Source: Azolla caroliniana
Taxonomy: Eukaryota; Polypodiophyta
DNA length: 64,000 bases
Direction of reading: 5' to 3'
Assembly: GCA_043228905.1 (NCBI GenBank)
Contig: JBHGNT010000018.1
Location: forward strand, 10,850,001-10,914,000
In this document: piece by piece, positions 1-11,332 of the stretch
How positions within the stretch are numbered: the stretch's first letter is position 1
Layout of the letters: every line of letters starts with the position of its first letter
Translations under genes and position numbers: made by a program
Notes under the pieces: generated by a model
The model's input: the letters and a program-made list of their open reading frames with translations, nothing else
Databases searched by the model: none
What the model was told of the DNA's origin: nothing

Positions 1-62
1 AAACGAGATCTGCTACATATAATCTAGAGTCAAACCATTTGGTTTATGACGAAGATAATATG
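1..62 (+). mobile_element. Fragment of the DUF7869/ParB-MTase DNA transposon (third copy)
   Basis: These bases match, in the opposite orientation, the coding end of the minus-strand gene of the large transposon found at 4404-5054 and 18656-19573. The plus strand here reads RSATYNLE, then NHLVYDEDN. The match stops near 62, where Copia reverse transcriptase sequence starts, so this is a truncated third copy fused to a retroelement. The rest lies outside the window. Confidence 0.75.
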
Positions 63-1284
63 CTCGATGTAGTGGCAGCCAAGAATTTGGAGTTGATTTA
101 GCTAGATGTCAAAATGGCTTTCCTCCACGGTGATCTTGAGGAGGAAATATATATGGAGCAGTCGAAAGGCTTTGTGGCATCCGGGCAAGAACATCTAGTC
201 TGCCGACTCAAGAAGAGTCTTTACGGCCTGAACAGGCGCCAGGACATTGGTACAAGAAGTTCGACAACTTCATCCAATCGATTAGCTTCTCAAAGAGCGA
301 TGAGGACCACTGCCTCTTCACGAAAATAGCTCAAGATGGATCACCCATCTTCCTCATCATCTACGTAGACGACATGCTAATCTCTGGACGCCATGTTGGC
401 GAACTAGCCGAACTCGTTCGGCAACTGCGGTTGAAGTTTGCCATTAAGTATCTCGGTCCGGCACGACGCATCCTTGGTATGAAGATAAGTCGGAATCGTA
501 ATCATTGACAATTGTTTCTGTCCTAGTCCGACTACATTGGACATGTCCTCGAACGCTTCAATATGCAATCGGCGAAATCTGCCTCTACCCCGCTCCCTAT
601 TCATACTCCGTTTTCTCAACGAGACTGCTTGACATCCGGTCTGGAGGGGGAAATTATGAAGTCAGTACCGTATGTACCGGCAGTTGGCTCCCTAATGTAC
701 GTGATGGTCGCGACACGGCCTGCTATCGCTCACACTATTGGAGTCATCAGCAGACTTATGCATAATCCCAACCGATCGCACTAGAACGCAGTCAAGCATG
801 TGTTTAGATATCTTGTGAGCACAAAAGATCTTGGTATTCTATTCGGCCCGATGTCGTAGTCAGATACACCGACTCGGACTTTGCAGGTTGCATAGACAGC
901 CGTAAATCGACAACCAAATATTGTTTTAAACTCAGCAATGGAGTGATCTCATGGAAATCAAAACTTCAGGAGTGCACCGCCACATCAACGACTGAGACTG
1001 AATATGTAGTCGCATCCGATGTGGCGAAAGAGGCCTTATGGCTCGATCGGCTGGCCTACACATTTCAACAAGTTGAAATCGGCCCGACTCCAATTGTTTA
1101 CGGTGATAGCCAGAGTGTTGTTGCTCTGTCAAAAAATTCGGCCCATCACAACGCCTCCAAGAATATCGATGTTCGATATCATTTCGTTCAGGACTATGTC
1201 ATTTCAGGGAAAATCGGCCATGAGAAGGTAACTACAGCCGATAACGTTGCAGATGCAATGACCAAGTGTCTCCCAACGGATTGA
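63..1284 (+). pseudogene. Copia reverse transcriptase-RNase H remnant
   Basis: Three frames together read as the C-terminal half of a Ty1/Copia polyprotein. The RT core [18 protein letters not shown] and [10 protein letters not shown] lies near 105-235. The catalytic YVDDM block is near 360-380 in another frame. The RT-RH connection PYVPAVGSLMYVM lies near 670-710. RNase H runs from about 940 to 1284 and contains YGDSQSVVALSKN and DAMTKCLP. Several frameshifts and a stop (ELI*LDVKM near 100) show it is dead. The 5' part (gag, protease, integrase) is missing because the element joins a DNA-transposon fragment at about 62. It is closely related to the copies at 27.6-29.8 kb and 53.9-57.9 kb. 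Confidence 0.85.
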
Positions 1285-1544
1285 TTTCGATCCCTTCGGC
1301 ATCGAATGGGCATAATGAAGAATCAGTCCGATTAAATTGGACACTCAGGACGTTTCTTGAACAATAGACCTGGATAGTTTGAACTTCGGCTTCAGTCTCT
1401 CCGAACTCGGCGAATCCGGCCTTCTGCTCTTCAAAGTTCACCGACTCAAACGAATTCGCGATTGTTCGTAAACCTTCTATCAATCTGTATTGTACATTCA
1501 TTTCGGATTATAGATTTTGGATGTATATACCCATTACGGGGGAG

Positions 1545-1860
1545 TGTTGAATACGGGTTTCTAATGGACGTATTCACACTGTCTCCTTTTGAACACACTA
1601 CAATTAGGCTACTTATGTAAATAATGAGAAGGGTTGTTAGTCAGTATATAAACTCACTTTGTAAGCTAGTTACCGTTGTTGCTTTAAGTTGTAATATACT
1701 CTTTACATTGTGCCTACTGTCTCTCTCTTTGGCGTACTAGTTGTATTGTTTGTCTTTGTTGTTATAGATGTTATGATCTTGTATCTACTGACGATCTTAT
1801 AGGAGCTTATAGAAGATAAGTGTCGATCTTGTTCCGTATTAGAAGATGGCAATCCCAACA
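1545..1860 (+). repeat. 3' LTR of the Copia remnant
   Basis: The block starts TGTTGAATACGG directly after a purine tract (ACGGGGGAG, 1536-1544) and ends ATCCCAACA, giving the short inverted termini TGTTG/CAACA typical of LTRs. A TATA-like stretch (TATATAAAC) lies near 1645. It follows the RNase H stop at 1284 after a short untranslated tail. No partner LTR is in the window. Confidence 0.7.
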
Positions 1861-2047
1861 CCGACTGTAGGGGTCGAGGAGAGCGGAATTGGAGGGGTCA
1901 AGGAGTGTTGGAGCAGAGGCGTCGTGAGACAAGGGACCGGACCGCATGAGGAGCACGAGCTAGTGTGAGGATGCCAGGAGGTGGTGGAAGCAAAGACCGC
2001 CTAAATTTGACACGATCAACTAACCTCAAGTTGATCTTGAGGGGGAG
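1861..2047 (+). other. Tail of a second Copia element
   Basis: No coding sequence is visible. The last 40 bases (CTCAAGTTGATCTTGAG, then GGGGGAG) are the kind of polypurine end that precedes a Copia 3' LTR, so this is read as the untranslated tail of a second element truncated by the LTR to its left. Confidence 0.45.
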
Positions 2048-2462
2048 TGTTGAGCGAGGAAGCTCAACATGGGTTGAACCGGTTGGATAAGCTAGTAGGA
2101 CAATCCGGAATCGATCTAGTTTACTAGGCCCACATAGGCTGATAAGCCTAAGCTCCGAGCTGGGTTCCGGGTGGGTTCCCGACCGGATGTCGGATTGGTT
2201 GAAGAAGCCGGATACCGGATCCGAATGCTGTTGTGGAACGGATGTCGAATCTGGATAAGGATCCGGACTGGATAATGGCGCGGCTGTGGAAGCCAATCCG
2301 GAACGATACATGTTCTAATTAGACCTATTCTAGGGAATCGGTCTAATAAGACTCAGTCTCTCTCTCTCTGTCTCCCATACTCTGTGTTTACCTAACTATT
2401 ATGCTTCTCGATAAAACTATGTTCGGAGCTTCATTAAGCTTCCACACACGTATTCTTTTACA
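2048..2462 (+). repeat. Second Copia-type LTR (probable)
   Basis: It begins TGTTGAGCGAGG directly after a GGGGGAG purine tract and appears to end CTTTTACA at 2462, where sequence resembling the gag-only LTR element begins. It contains a CT-rich leader-like tract near 2358-2372. The right boundary is inferred from the TG...CA rule only. Confidence 0.5.
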
Positions 2463-2525
2463 GGTAACACATGGCATGCCCGTGGGATAGTGCATTGCAT
2501 GTCGATCCCACATGCCTTGATCATT
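2463..2525 (-). repeat. Fragment of the gag-only LTR element (LTR edge and purine tract)
   Basis: The stretch with GGCATGCCCGTGGGATAGTG and GCATGTCGATCCC closely resembles the LTR/polypurine junction seen at 47465-47515, 60575-60625 and 61970-62020. It places a small relic of that family here, cut by the Copia LTR. Confidence 0.5.
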
Positions 2526-2869
2526 ATCTCTATTCGACCGAAACAGAATATTGAATAATAGTTAAGAATATAGAATAACAACTTCACACAGAATATACCC
2601 TAACTCAAAATTATATTAAACTTATAGCAATACAAATCAATGATGTTACCATGTTCTCGGCCCCTTTTTATAGGCGAGCTGAGAGACTCTACCAAGAATA
2701 TACAACTGCCTATTCAGCAAGAAGTGTACAGTTACAACTAATTGTCCTATTTTTCCTACTTGGCACTCATACTAATTATTCAACTACTCCTTCTCACACT
2801 TGTTACAACTATACTTCATTTCGACTACCACTATACTTCAACTAGTTTGATCATTCTGCACCAAGTCTG
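2526..2869. other. Unassigned AT-rich stretch
   Basis: No gene is supported. A 64-residue open frame here shows no recognisable motif. The composition resembles LTR or untranslated retroelement sequence, but no terminal repeats are seen. Confidence 0.4.
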
Positions 2870-4089
2870 ACATGTACCCGAGATGAAGAGGAGTCTGGTC
2901 TCCATCGACATGCTAGCTGAAGCTGGGTATCATACGACTCTAAGTGAGTCAGCATGGACGATCAGCCGAAGAAACATGAAAATCGGTTGTGGATACAAGT
3001 ACAACCACTTGTATCTGTGATGGCAATCAATCCAAAAGGGGTCGTGAACATAGCCAATTCGTCAGAATCGAACTTATGGCATGGCTGACTTGGCCATATG
3101 TCACAAGCCAAACTAGACCAACGGATGGAGATCGGCTACATCCCGAAGCTCCTGACAAAGTCGAACTTCTATGAGCATTGTCATTACAGGAAACAGACCT
3201 GAAGTCCACACTCTCTTCATTATGAGACGGTACGACAGCCCCTAGAACTAGTCCACATTGATATATGTGGGTTGATGCCCAAAAGGTCACTAGGAGGCTC
3301 GTTCGTAGATGATTTTACATGGAAGGTTTGGGCTTACAATTTAGTCCAAAATGAAGCGCTCGAGGTCTTCTTTCGATGGTTAGCCAAAGTGGAGAACCAA
3401 TCAAGACACTGAGTGAAAGACACTCTGGTCCGACAACGGAGGTGAATACACCTCCCGAGCCTTCATAGTACTATCCAACAAAGGAATCCAACATCACAAG
3501 ACCAATGCATATACTCCCATGCAGAATGGCATGGTGGAACGAATGAACTAGAGAATCCAAGAGAGAGTGACGGCAATGCTCCAGCATTCCGAACTGAAGC
3601 AGGAATTTTGGGCCGAAGCATTGTAGACAACAGTCTATCTTATAAATCTATTGTCATCAAGAGTAATTCGGCTCAAAATGTCACATGCACTATGGTCTAA
3701 CAAAACGCCAACATATAGGGTTCAAATTTTCTGAATCGAAACCTATGCATTTATCCCTAGGGATAAGAGGACCAAGTTGGCACCCCATGCACTTAAGTGT
3801 ATATTTCTCGGCTACGGCACAAATGGGGACTTCAGCTATCGGCTATGGGATCCGGAAAACCAAAAGTTGATCTGGAGCAGCGATGTAGTATTCAAGGAAG
3901 ACTCAATACTCTCTGACAAGACCTAGCCAAAGAAAATTTGTAAAAAGTATTGGGAAACCGGTCCCTCCGAATGAGAACCGGACGAGTCAGAGGAAGAAGC
4001 CGGACAGGACGGATCCGAAAGGTATCCGGCTGGATCCGATGTCAACAAGAAGCAGGGACATATTAGTAAATATGTTCTAATGTGACTGT
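2870..4089 (+). pseudogene. Copia integrase-region remnant
   Basis: Fragments in changing frames recall a Copia polyprotein. The GAG-pre-integrase block (NLWHG, LGHMSQAKLDQRMEIGYI) lies at about 3070-3150. The integrase core start (LELVHIDICGLMPKRSLGG) lies near 3240-3300, followed by an acidic linker (DESEEEAGQDGSE) near 3985-4020. Stops and frame changes are frequent. The sequence ends at the 4-bp target duplication TGAG (4090-4093), where the large DNA transposon begins, and Copia LTR-like sequence resumes after the matching TGAG at 27216-27219. The transposon therefore seems to have landed in Copia-derived DNA. Confidence 0.75.
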
Positions 4090-4093
4090 TGAG

Positions 4094-4128
4094 AACACGT
4101 TCGCGTTCACAAGTGGAAGGATCGCGCA
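4094..4128 (+). repeat. Left terminal inverted repeat, element 1
   Basis: It starts AACACGTTCGCGTTCA and runs to GCGCA. It matches the reverse complement of 27181-27215 with two differences. The flanking TGAG (4090-4093) equals the four bases after the far right end. Confidence 0.85.
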
Positions 4129-4403
4129 TAAATGGAAGGATAAGGAAAATTTTGGGTTGATTTTAATGCTTTTTCAATGATTTTACAAAACACATTGATA
4201 CCAGTATCATACATGTTCAAACATACTATGAAAAAGGTTACATTCTCAATTTATATCACAAACTTTACAACCAGTGTTATTTTATAAGACACGATTTTTT
4301 AGAAATCATAAGAATTCAAAACACAGGCTTTTATATTACTCGATTTGTTACAAGTGGAATGTAGTTACACTTAATAGCCAAAAATACATTCATGATCACT
4401 CCT

Positions 4404-5899
4404 TTACGTAGAATCACTACTATAACTAATATACAATGACGATCCCTCCTCGTCATCCTCAGATGTACCAATCAGTGCTTTATCTTCGTCATAAACCAAA
4501 TGGTTTGGCTCTAGATTATATGTAGCAGATCTCGTTTGCCTTTGACTCGAGCCACCTTGTAGACCTGGTAATTTTTCTTTTATTATATCTATTGTTGACT
4601 TCCTTAATCGTCCGGCTTCTGTAAGAGTGAAGTTGTACACATTGATATCCACATCAGAGATATCAAGGGTCGAGGTGTTACGAATGTTTCGCTTCCTCTT
4701 CCTACCTCTTGTTGGGCATTCAATCATCTCCAATGTATACTTACCTGTAAAAGCATTTGCACTTCTAGTGTTGTACCAATGAACATTTATAGACTTGATC
4801 GTGTTTTCTATTTCATGCATTAGCACTTCTAGAATTTTACCAACCCAAAATTGGTGGCCATGTGAGTTAATCGCATTTGCTGGTTGCTTCGAAGTTTTAT
4901 TTACACAATCATATTGCAACGACCATGTGAATGGCGTTTCCAAATTCCAATTATCATAATCTTGTGAATTGGCTTTATGTGACAGACTTATTACGTGAGC
5001 CCACCATATCAGATTGATAGACATCATAAACTTCCCAACGTGTGTAATTATCAAAGAGGTGCATCCTACCTATAGTGGGCATTACTTCACAATTTAATTG
5101 AAAGTAACTTTCATCCAACCAATAGCATGTCTTCCAATTGCACCTTTCATACTTGGAACCTCTTTAGAATTGAGCATCTGATCCCCACTAAATAGACGTT
5201 GTTGTACTCTATGTCGCCGCATGTTACTAACACATAACGCAATTTTGAATGTTACTCTACATATATGTTGCGCATGGAAGATATAATACTCGAATGATAC
5301 TTTATCCCCATACATTTGTCAGACACTAGTTGCATATGTGACTCGAGGTAAGTGTCTTGCTCATCACCAGTCATCGAAAAATAGTATCGCCTTAATTCTC
5401 ACAACTTTGATTTTCCAATCATAGATATACAACCACGGGCACAACATATTTTTTTGACATCAAATCCAATCTGTTTATCTGATGTCACCAAGTTAAATCT
5501 ATCTAGACGAATTCTTCGTGGTATTCTTCTAATATGCATAGGGCTTCTAGATTTCTCTTCCTACATAGAAGTTGGTGTAACCTTGTTGCTATCCAATTCT
5601 TTGTTGTGACCATCGCCCATGATATTCGATGTTTCATTGGCACTACCTTCATTCTCCATATCTTTATTAATATCGTATTCTTCAATAGAGAACTCTTCAC
5701 ATGTGTCATTATTCACATTCGTTGTAGGTGACGATGAGCTCAGACAATACTCTTCAATAGAATATGGTGAGTTTGTCGACAGACAATATTCTTCAATAGA
5801 AAATTGTGAGTCTGTCGACAAACAATACTCTTCAGTAGAAAACGAAGAGTCTGATGAAAAACAATATTCTTCAATCGAGAACGGTGAATCTTCACTCAT
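4404..5899 (-). pseudogene. DUF7869-like transposase gene of element 1, catalytic part deleted
   Basis: Compared with element 2, this copy keeps the N-terminal acidic repeats (5561-5899; four units around SIEEYCLS), the N-terminal conserved block CRVTFKIALCVSN (5094-5315) and the C-terminal region (4404-5054). The last has FWVGKILEVL, a basic stretch GRKRKRN that could be a nuclear localisation signal, and a Ser/Asp-rich tail. About 1.1 kb is missing: the reading jumps from KANSQDY straight to NWNLETPF, which removes the whole block with the presumed catalytic Asp and His residues. The middle part reads in one frame where element 2 has a one-base insertion, so each copy preserves what the other has lost. 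Element 1 could move only with transposase supplied in trans. Confidence 0.8.
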
Positions 5900-6727
5900 G
5901 GCTTAAGGTCCACACAGAGCTCTTTAAGTTATGTGCTTAGGCGAACATAAAAAACTGATAATCTCCTCTCTAAACATATACTCCTCTCTAAACATAAACT
6001 CCTCTCTAAACAGAAGCTCCCTCAATATAATGTCTATATTATTTAATATTATATTAATACAATACATAAACATATTATTTTTAATATAATAATTGTATTC
6101 AACATATTAATAATTACTTAAACTAGTCTGTATAAAGTTAAATCAAGTATAATATAATTACAATCATTACCAAGCCATATATATGTTGGATTAAAGTTAA
6201 AATGATTGGTTAATTAATGGCACCCATATTTAATATAGAACTTCTTAGTCATTGGTTCATTAATGCCCACCATTTTAATTATAAGACTTTTCAATCATTG
6301 GTTCATTCATGGCTACATCTTTAATACAAAAAAATTAAGAGTCATAAAAATGTTGCTTTGAGTAATCAATCATTGGTTCATTCATGAACCTCTATCATTG
6401 TTTCCTTCATGACCTTCAAAGTCATTGTATGTATGTTATTTTGACTATAAAATAATCATCAATATGTTAGTTTGACTCTGTAATCATTGATGCAATCATA
6501 AGTAACTCTGGTTAAAGTGACTGTGGTTACTAGCTAACTAACCTCAAGCTTGCCAACCCTGGTTAAAGTTATTGTGGTTACTTTAACCATTGTGGTCAAT
6601 CCCTATAAATAGGAAGACCTCGTCATATTTCAATCACACGAATCACAAGAGCACATAGAGCAAACAGAGCACACAGACCACGAAGCACGAAAGCGAGATC
6701 TCCGCCAAAACATCGACAAGATCAACC
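5900..6727. promoter_or_regulatory. Divergent promoter region of element 1
   Basis: This AT-rich gap separates the two divergent genes. It contains repeats of a CCAAT-type motif (ATTGGTTCATT with ATG nearby) at roughly 60-bp spacing between 6205 and 6400, then CTGTGGTTAC/ACTGTGGTCA motifs. A clear TATA box (CTATAAATAG, 6603-6612) lies about 125 bases before the ATG at 6728. The same layout recurs at 21418-22230 with roughly 90 percent identity by eye. No TATA box for the minus gene is obvious. Confidence 0.65.
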
Positions 6728-6762
6728 ATGTCATCAAAGAAAATCAAGCGCCAAGACTCCAT
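6728..6762 (+). CDS. Exon 1 of ParB-methyltransferase-like gene, element 1
   Basis: The ATG at 6728 opens a short exon (MSSKKIKRQDS) ending at a GTAAGCC donor. Exon 2 of this copy starts after TTCTTAAATAG at 14737, and the frame runs on into SSENLSNRPVKK. Element 2 has the same exon (22231-22265) with donor GTAGGCC. The intron contains the palindrome array and, in this copy, the whole Gypsy insertion. Confidence 0.6.
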
Positions 6763-6807
6763 GTAAGCCTTTGACACTGTGGACATTTTTGTAAATATGT
6801 TTTAGCA

Positions 6808-7032
6808 CTCAAGAACTCGATACGGCGTATCGAGTTCCTGTATAAAACACAAACATTATACAGGAACTCGATACGTTGTATTGAGTTGTTGTTTGAAGTT
6901 TAGGTTTTATACAAGAACTCGATACGCCGTATCGAGTTCTTGTCTATAGTTTGCGTTTTAAACAGTAACTCGATACGCCGTATCGAGTTCCTGTTTAAAG
7001 TTTACGTTTTGTACAGGAACTCGATACGCCGT
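6808..7032. repeat. Palindrome array in intron 1, left part (element 1)
   Basis: Five units of a 23-bp inverted repeat with 11-base arms (AACTCGATACG, one central base, CGTATCGAGTT) are spaced about 45-56 bp apart. The fifth is split by the Gypsy insertion at CCGT. The array resumes at 14114-14232 with the rest of unit five and two more degenerate units. Spacers vary but share TTTAAA-type stretches. Confidence 0.85.
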
Positions 7033-7737
7033 TGTCGTGCCCTTCGGCTCCGGATCGTTGCGTGAGTCGGGTGGGAACCGCCGAGGTTTTTGACTAGGAG
7101 GAAGAGGAATACAACTTAAAGCTAGTTATGAATAGTGGAAAGAGAAGTAAGATAGCAAACTCGTGAATCTCACGAGTTTAGTGTAATTAAAACAATATTT
7201 AGATTATAAGAGCAATTAGATGGCAAAATTCGTGAATCCCACGAATATATTAGATTGATCAAAAACTTGTATATTAATCAACAACCATATACATATTTTT
7301 CTCCTCCTTATATAAAGATGGAAGAGGCTAAGCATGGCTTCATGCTTTTTCACCTAAAGTGCCCATGCACACTAAATGTGCATGTGATGCTTTGTCATTT
7401 CCTAAATATAGGGCTCATGCACGCTAGATGTGCATGAGTCACTTTTAATGTCACGTGTAAATAAAATATTCACACTCTAAAGAATACATGATTTTTACCT
7501 TTTAATAAAGGTATGTGTAAATAAAGGTCTTATACGTATTAAATCTATATTTATAACACTAAAGATAAATTATTACAATGGTAAAGTTGGGGTTTATCTG
7601 CGTGGAGGTGCATGGTTCGAATCCTGCCCTATGCACATGATAAATTCTTTTGATATATTATTTATTTATTTATATGTATCTAAAATCGGATATATTATTT
7701 TATGGTTTTCACGTAGTGTGCGGAATACACTACGACA
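7033..7737 (-). repeat. 3' LTR of the Gypsy element
   Basis: It is 705 bp and matches 13409-14113. A polypurine tract lies directly outside it (minus strand GGAGGGGGCGAA, about 7738-7749). On the plus strand it contains a perfect tRNA B-box-like motif GGTTCGAATCC (7614-7624). The end of the pol reading frame runs about 43 bases into it. Confidence 0.95.
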
Positions 7738-8159
7738 TTCGCCCCCTCCGAACCCGCACATCCTCCGGTATGTGCCGAAGTTCTCGATCCCCCATATCCG
7801 TCTTCACCCAAAGCTTCCTCCGATTCTCCCCTTATGTCGACTATGAGTTGTAATTCACTTTCTTCGCTTCCCGCATCACCGTGGTCTTCGTCCGATTGCT
7901 CCTCATTGTCGGCCTTGGCTTGGATCACATAGGGTTTGTCGTCGGTCCGCTTCTTGAAAATCTTCACCCGCTTCCCGGCTATAGGCACTCGTAGTATTGT
8001 TCCATCAAACTCGGACAGTCGGTACGTTCCGTTGTCGAAGACTTTCCGAACCTCGTATGGCCCGAACCACCTTTTCGCGAATTTCCGCATCGTTGTATGT
8101 TGATGGTCCAAACTACTGTCATAGACGATCACCCAATCTCCTTCTTCAATCCTCCTCGG
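7695..8159 (-). pseudogene. C-terminal GPY-like tail of Gypsy pol, behind a TGA stop
   Basis: This frame continues the pol frame after the TGA at 8160-8162. The sequence KRWFGPYEVRKVF with NGTYRLSE is the GPY/F-type module that follows integrase in many Gypsy elements, and an acidic low-complexity tail comes next. Because the frame is otherwise continuous, the TGA is probably a recent point change of CGA (Arg), a typical deamination product. The tail ends inside the 3' LTR. Confidence 0.75.
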
Positions 8160-11100
8160 TCATAGTCGGTGCTTTGTGTCGAACCGGCTTTTGTTCCTTA
8201 ATCGTGCTTCTTGTTGTCGGCGTATTGCTTCCGCTATGTCTGCCGGTCTTCCCTCTAGTTGTCGTATCCGGACCGCTAGTAGTTCTTCCCGGCTCATCTC
8301 TTCCTTCCACGGTAGCACTGTCCATGTTGCGATCGCGGTTTCCGTCGGCATTACCGGTGCTTGTCCGGTCATGAGTTCTGCCGGCATGTAACTGGTTATG
8401 GAACTATGCATCGTCCGATCCGCCCATAGTGCATACGGAAGCATCTGCGGCCAGTCCTTCACCTTTCCATCGCATGCCTTCGCAAGTGCTTTCACGATCG
8501 GACTATGTCCTCGTTCGATTTTCCCGTTGGCCTCCGGATTGTATGCCGTTGTCAGCGATAACCGGACTCCGTGTTTAGCGAAGAATCCCCTAGCTTTGTC
8601 CGAGTCGAGTTCTCCCCGGTCCGCAATCACTTGTCCTACGCACCCGTACCTGCAAAATACTTCCTCCAAAAGAAATTGGCATACCGCGTAACACGTTTTC
8701 CTCTGAAGCGCTCGACCTTCTACTTGATTCGTGAGATCTTCCTGAGCTAATACCAAGTATTTCTTTTGTCCGATCCCGATCGGCATGGCCACTATGTCAA
8801 CCATCCACTTGAAGTTGATTGTCGGTGAGAATGTCGGATGTAACTCATCTCGATGTCGAACCCCGGAGTAGACTTGACATTTCTCGCAGCTTTCCGTGAA
8901 CTCCACGACATCTTTGTACATTTTCTTCCACCAATATTTTTGCTTGATCTTCACAAATGTTGCCCATGTTCCTCGGTGTCCAGCCCAATCGGATTCGTGA
9001 AACTCGGACATTATCCGGTTTCGTTGCTCTTTTGTCCCGACTACTCGAAGTGGTATACCATCCGGTCTTTTCGGCGCCCTCCATATTAATCCGTTTTCCA
9101 AGAAGAACTTTTGGACTTGTCTCTTCTTCCTTCGGATCTCGGCTCTTCTTCCTTTATCGTTTGTTGAATCCTCGGCCTCTTGTAACATCTTCCCGATCAT
9201 CAAGCTTTCTCCCTCGTATTCTTCTTCCCGGAATTCCCGGATTACGTTTACTCGGCATATGTGCTCCGACGCGAAGTAGTCTTCGGAAACTTCTTCATTA
9301 TCCGATTCGGTTATGTCGTCTCCGAACCGAGCCCTTGATAACATATCCGCTACCGCGTTGTCCTTCCCCGAGATGTGTCGAACCTCCGGATTAAGCGACT
9401 TGACATATGCAACCCACCTTAGCATAGCTACATCCGGTATCGTACAACACCGCATCATCCCGAGTATCGGAAGACAATCCGTCTCGATCACCACTTCGGC
9501 TCCGATCAAATAATCCCGATCCGATTTTATCGCCGACACGACTCCCCACAGTTCTCTTTTGACTTGCGCATATCCACGTTGCCTTTCGTTGAGAACCTTT
9601 GCTCCGAATCGGATCGGATACCGCGAACCATCCAAGTCGGCTTGATTGATGACCCACCCGATACCGGTTGGACTTGTATCAACCGTTACTATGATCGGTC
9701 GGTCATAGCTCGGTTTCTTAAGTGCTTCCGCCCTCCGAAGTGTCTTCTTTAATTTCTTCATGGCTTTGGTGTGTTCCGGTTTCCATTCGAATTTCTTACC
9801 TTTCCGCAACAAGTGGTAGAGCGGGTCCGCTATATGTGCATAGTGCGGAATCCATATGTGATAGAATGCACATGCACCGAGAAACCTTCGGACTTTGGAT
9901 GTTGACTCGCATACTTCCTCCATAGCTTGAATCGCATCGATCTTTGTTGGTGACGGTCTTCGGCCGTAGGGCCCACATAGATGTCCGACCACCAATATTT
10001 CTTCTTGCCCAAATGCCGATTTCTCCCCGGAAAGTGTTAGGTGCACATCTTCTAGCTTTCGCAACACTTTCTCGCAATCATGAATATGGTCGACCACGAA
10101 CTTTCGGCATCCCCGATCATCCATAGTCTCATCTTTTTCTTCTACCGCGCATCCTTTCATCGGAATGTCATCGAGGAACGGCATCGTTATCTCCGGAATG
10201 CAGTCTCGAAGCACCTTGTTCATCGCGTTCATCATATGAGCAACCGAGTTTGTCGCTCCTTGTGGTAGTGTGCACATTCGGACTAATCCTATCGGTGTTC
10301 GCATGGTTGTGATGTCTCGGCTCTCCACGGCTAGTTGGAATTGGTCATACCCCGAGTATAGGTCTCCGATGGAGTATATTGCACGACCGGCAAAAGCTTC
10401 CGCAAATTCGTCCACTATCGGACCGACTCCGGAGTTCCGGATCGTGACCTTATTCACCGGTTGCAAGTCTTGGATAAATCGGAGTGACCCATTCTTCTTC
10501 GGAACCGTAAACCATCGATTTGAGTACGGAGCAGTTGATGGCTCTAGAATCCCCATCGCCACCTTCTCCTTGAGCAAGTCAATGACTTTCGGAATATGCG
10601 CTCGTGGCACCGGAATCGGCTTCAGGTTCCACGGTACATGGTCAATCGTGAAGATCACCATCGGCTCCACTGTTCTCGGATCGACGCACCCTATCTCCCT
10701 TGATGTAAATGCAAACGCTTTGCCGTGTTGCTCCAACATCTCGCGAAACCGTTCTTCTTCTTTTTGTAATAGGAACCCACCTCCACCGATCTGAAGTTTC
10801 TTCCGGGTCTCATCCGTGAAGGCATGTCCGATATCCACGGTCTTCCGAAGTGTCGGATCTCCCGAGACTTCTTTCCTCTTTTGTTCGCTATCGGCGGGTA
10901 GTGGTCCCGCGGCCGGTTTCACCTTCTTCTCCATGGTCTTGTATTTCGTACTTACCATTGCTTCTTCTTTGCGGAGCGTATCCGGCTCCATTTTCGCAAT
11001 GATCTCGTACATCTCGACCGATTCCACCGGGACTACCCGGTTCCCTTGGCTTTTATCTTCCGCAAGTTCTTCAAGTCGTTGTAGCGTGCTCCCATAGAAC

Positions 11101-11332
11101 ACTTCTTCGACTATCCCCACGATTTCTTCATCTTCTTTTATTATTGATGCCGACCGCAACTTATCCTCCACTTGTCGGTATCCTTTCTTCAATCCTCCGG
11201 TTACGGTCGTGTACGTAGATGCCCCATCCGGACCTATTCGTACATGTTTTGCTCCGAGAGTTTTCTTCTTGTGTGGGGTATCAGGGCTTCTCGGACTATC
11301 ACTTCCCCACTCCGCAACAGTCCGCTTTAAAA
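8160..11332 (-). CDS. Gypsy pol: reverse transcriptase, RNase H, integrase
   Basis: This is a Ty3/Gypsy pol protein that copies element RNA into DNA and integrates it. In order it shows RT (IYSIGDLYSGYDQFQL, then the FLDD active site in TMPFLDDIPMKG), RNase H (VTVDTSPTGIGWVI; ETDCLPI) and the integrase zinc finger (H, H, C, C in HESDWAGHRG ... CEKCQ). The integrase core has Asp in MVDIVAMPIG, Asp in VIADRGELD and Glu in NGKIERGH. The frame is -1 relative to gag and is open upstream to the overlap near 11332, so no own start codon is needed. At the gag stop the run GATTTTTAA could allow a -1 slip. The frame ends at a TGA before the GPY-like tail. The RT motifs are of the type common in non-flowering plants and fungi (from memory). 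Confidence 0.92.

Noticed and set aside
7255-7437. 60-residue frame found identically at 13631-13813
   Set aside because: Both lie inside the two Gypsy LTRs, so the identity reflects the LTR copy and not a conserved gene.
8176-11097. Several plus-strand frames of 60-174 residues
   Set aside because: Shadows of the Gypsy pol gene on the other strand; no domain features.
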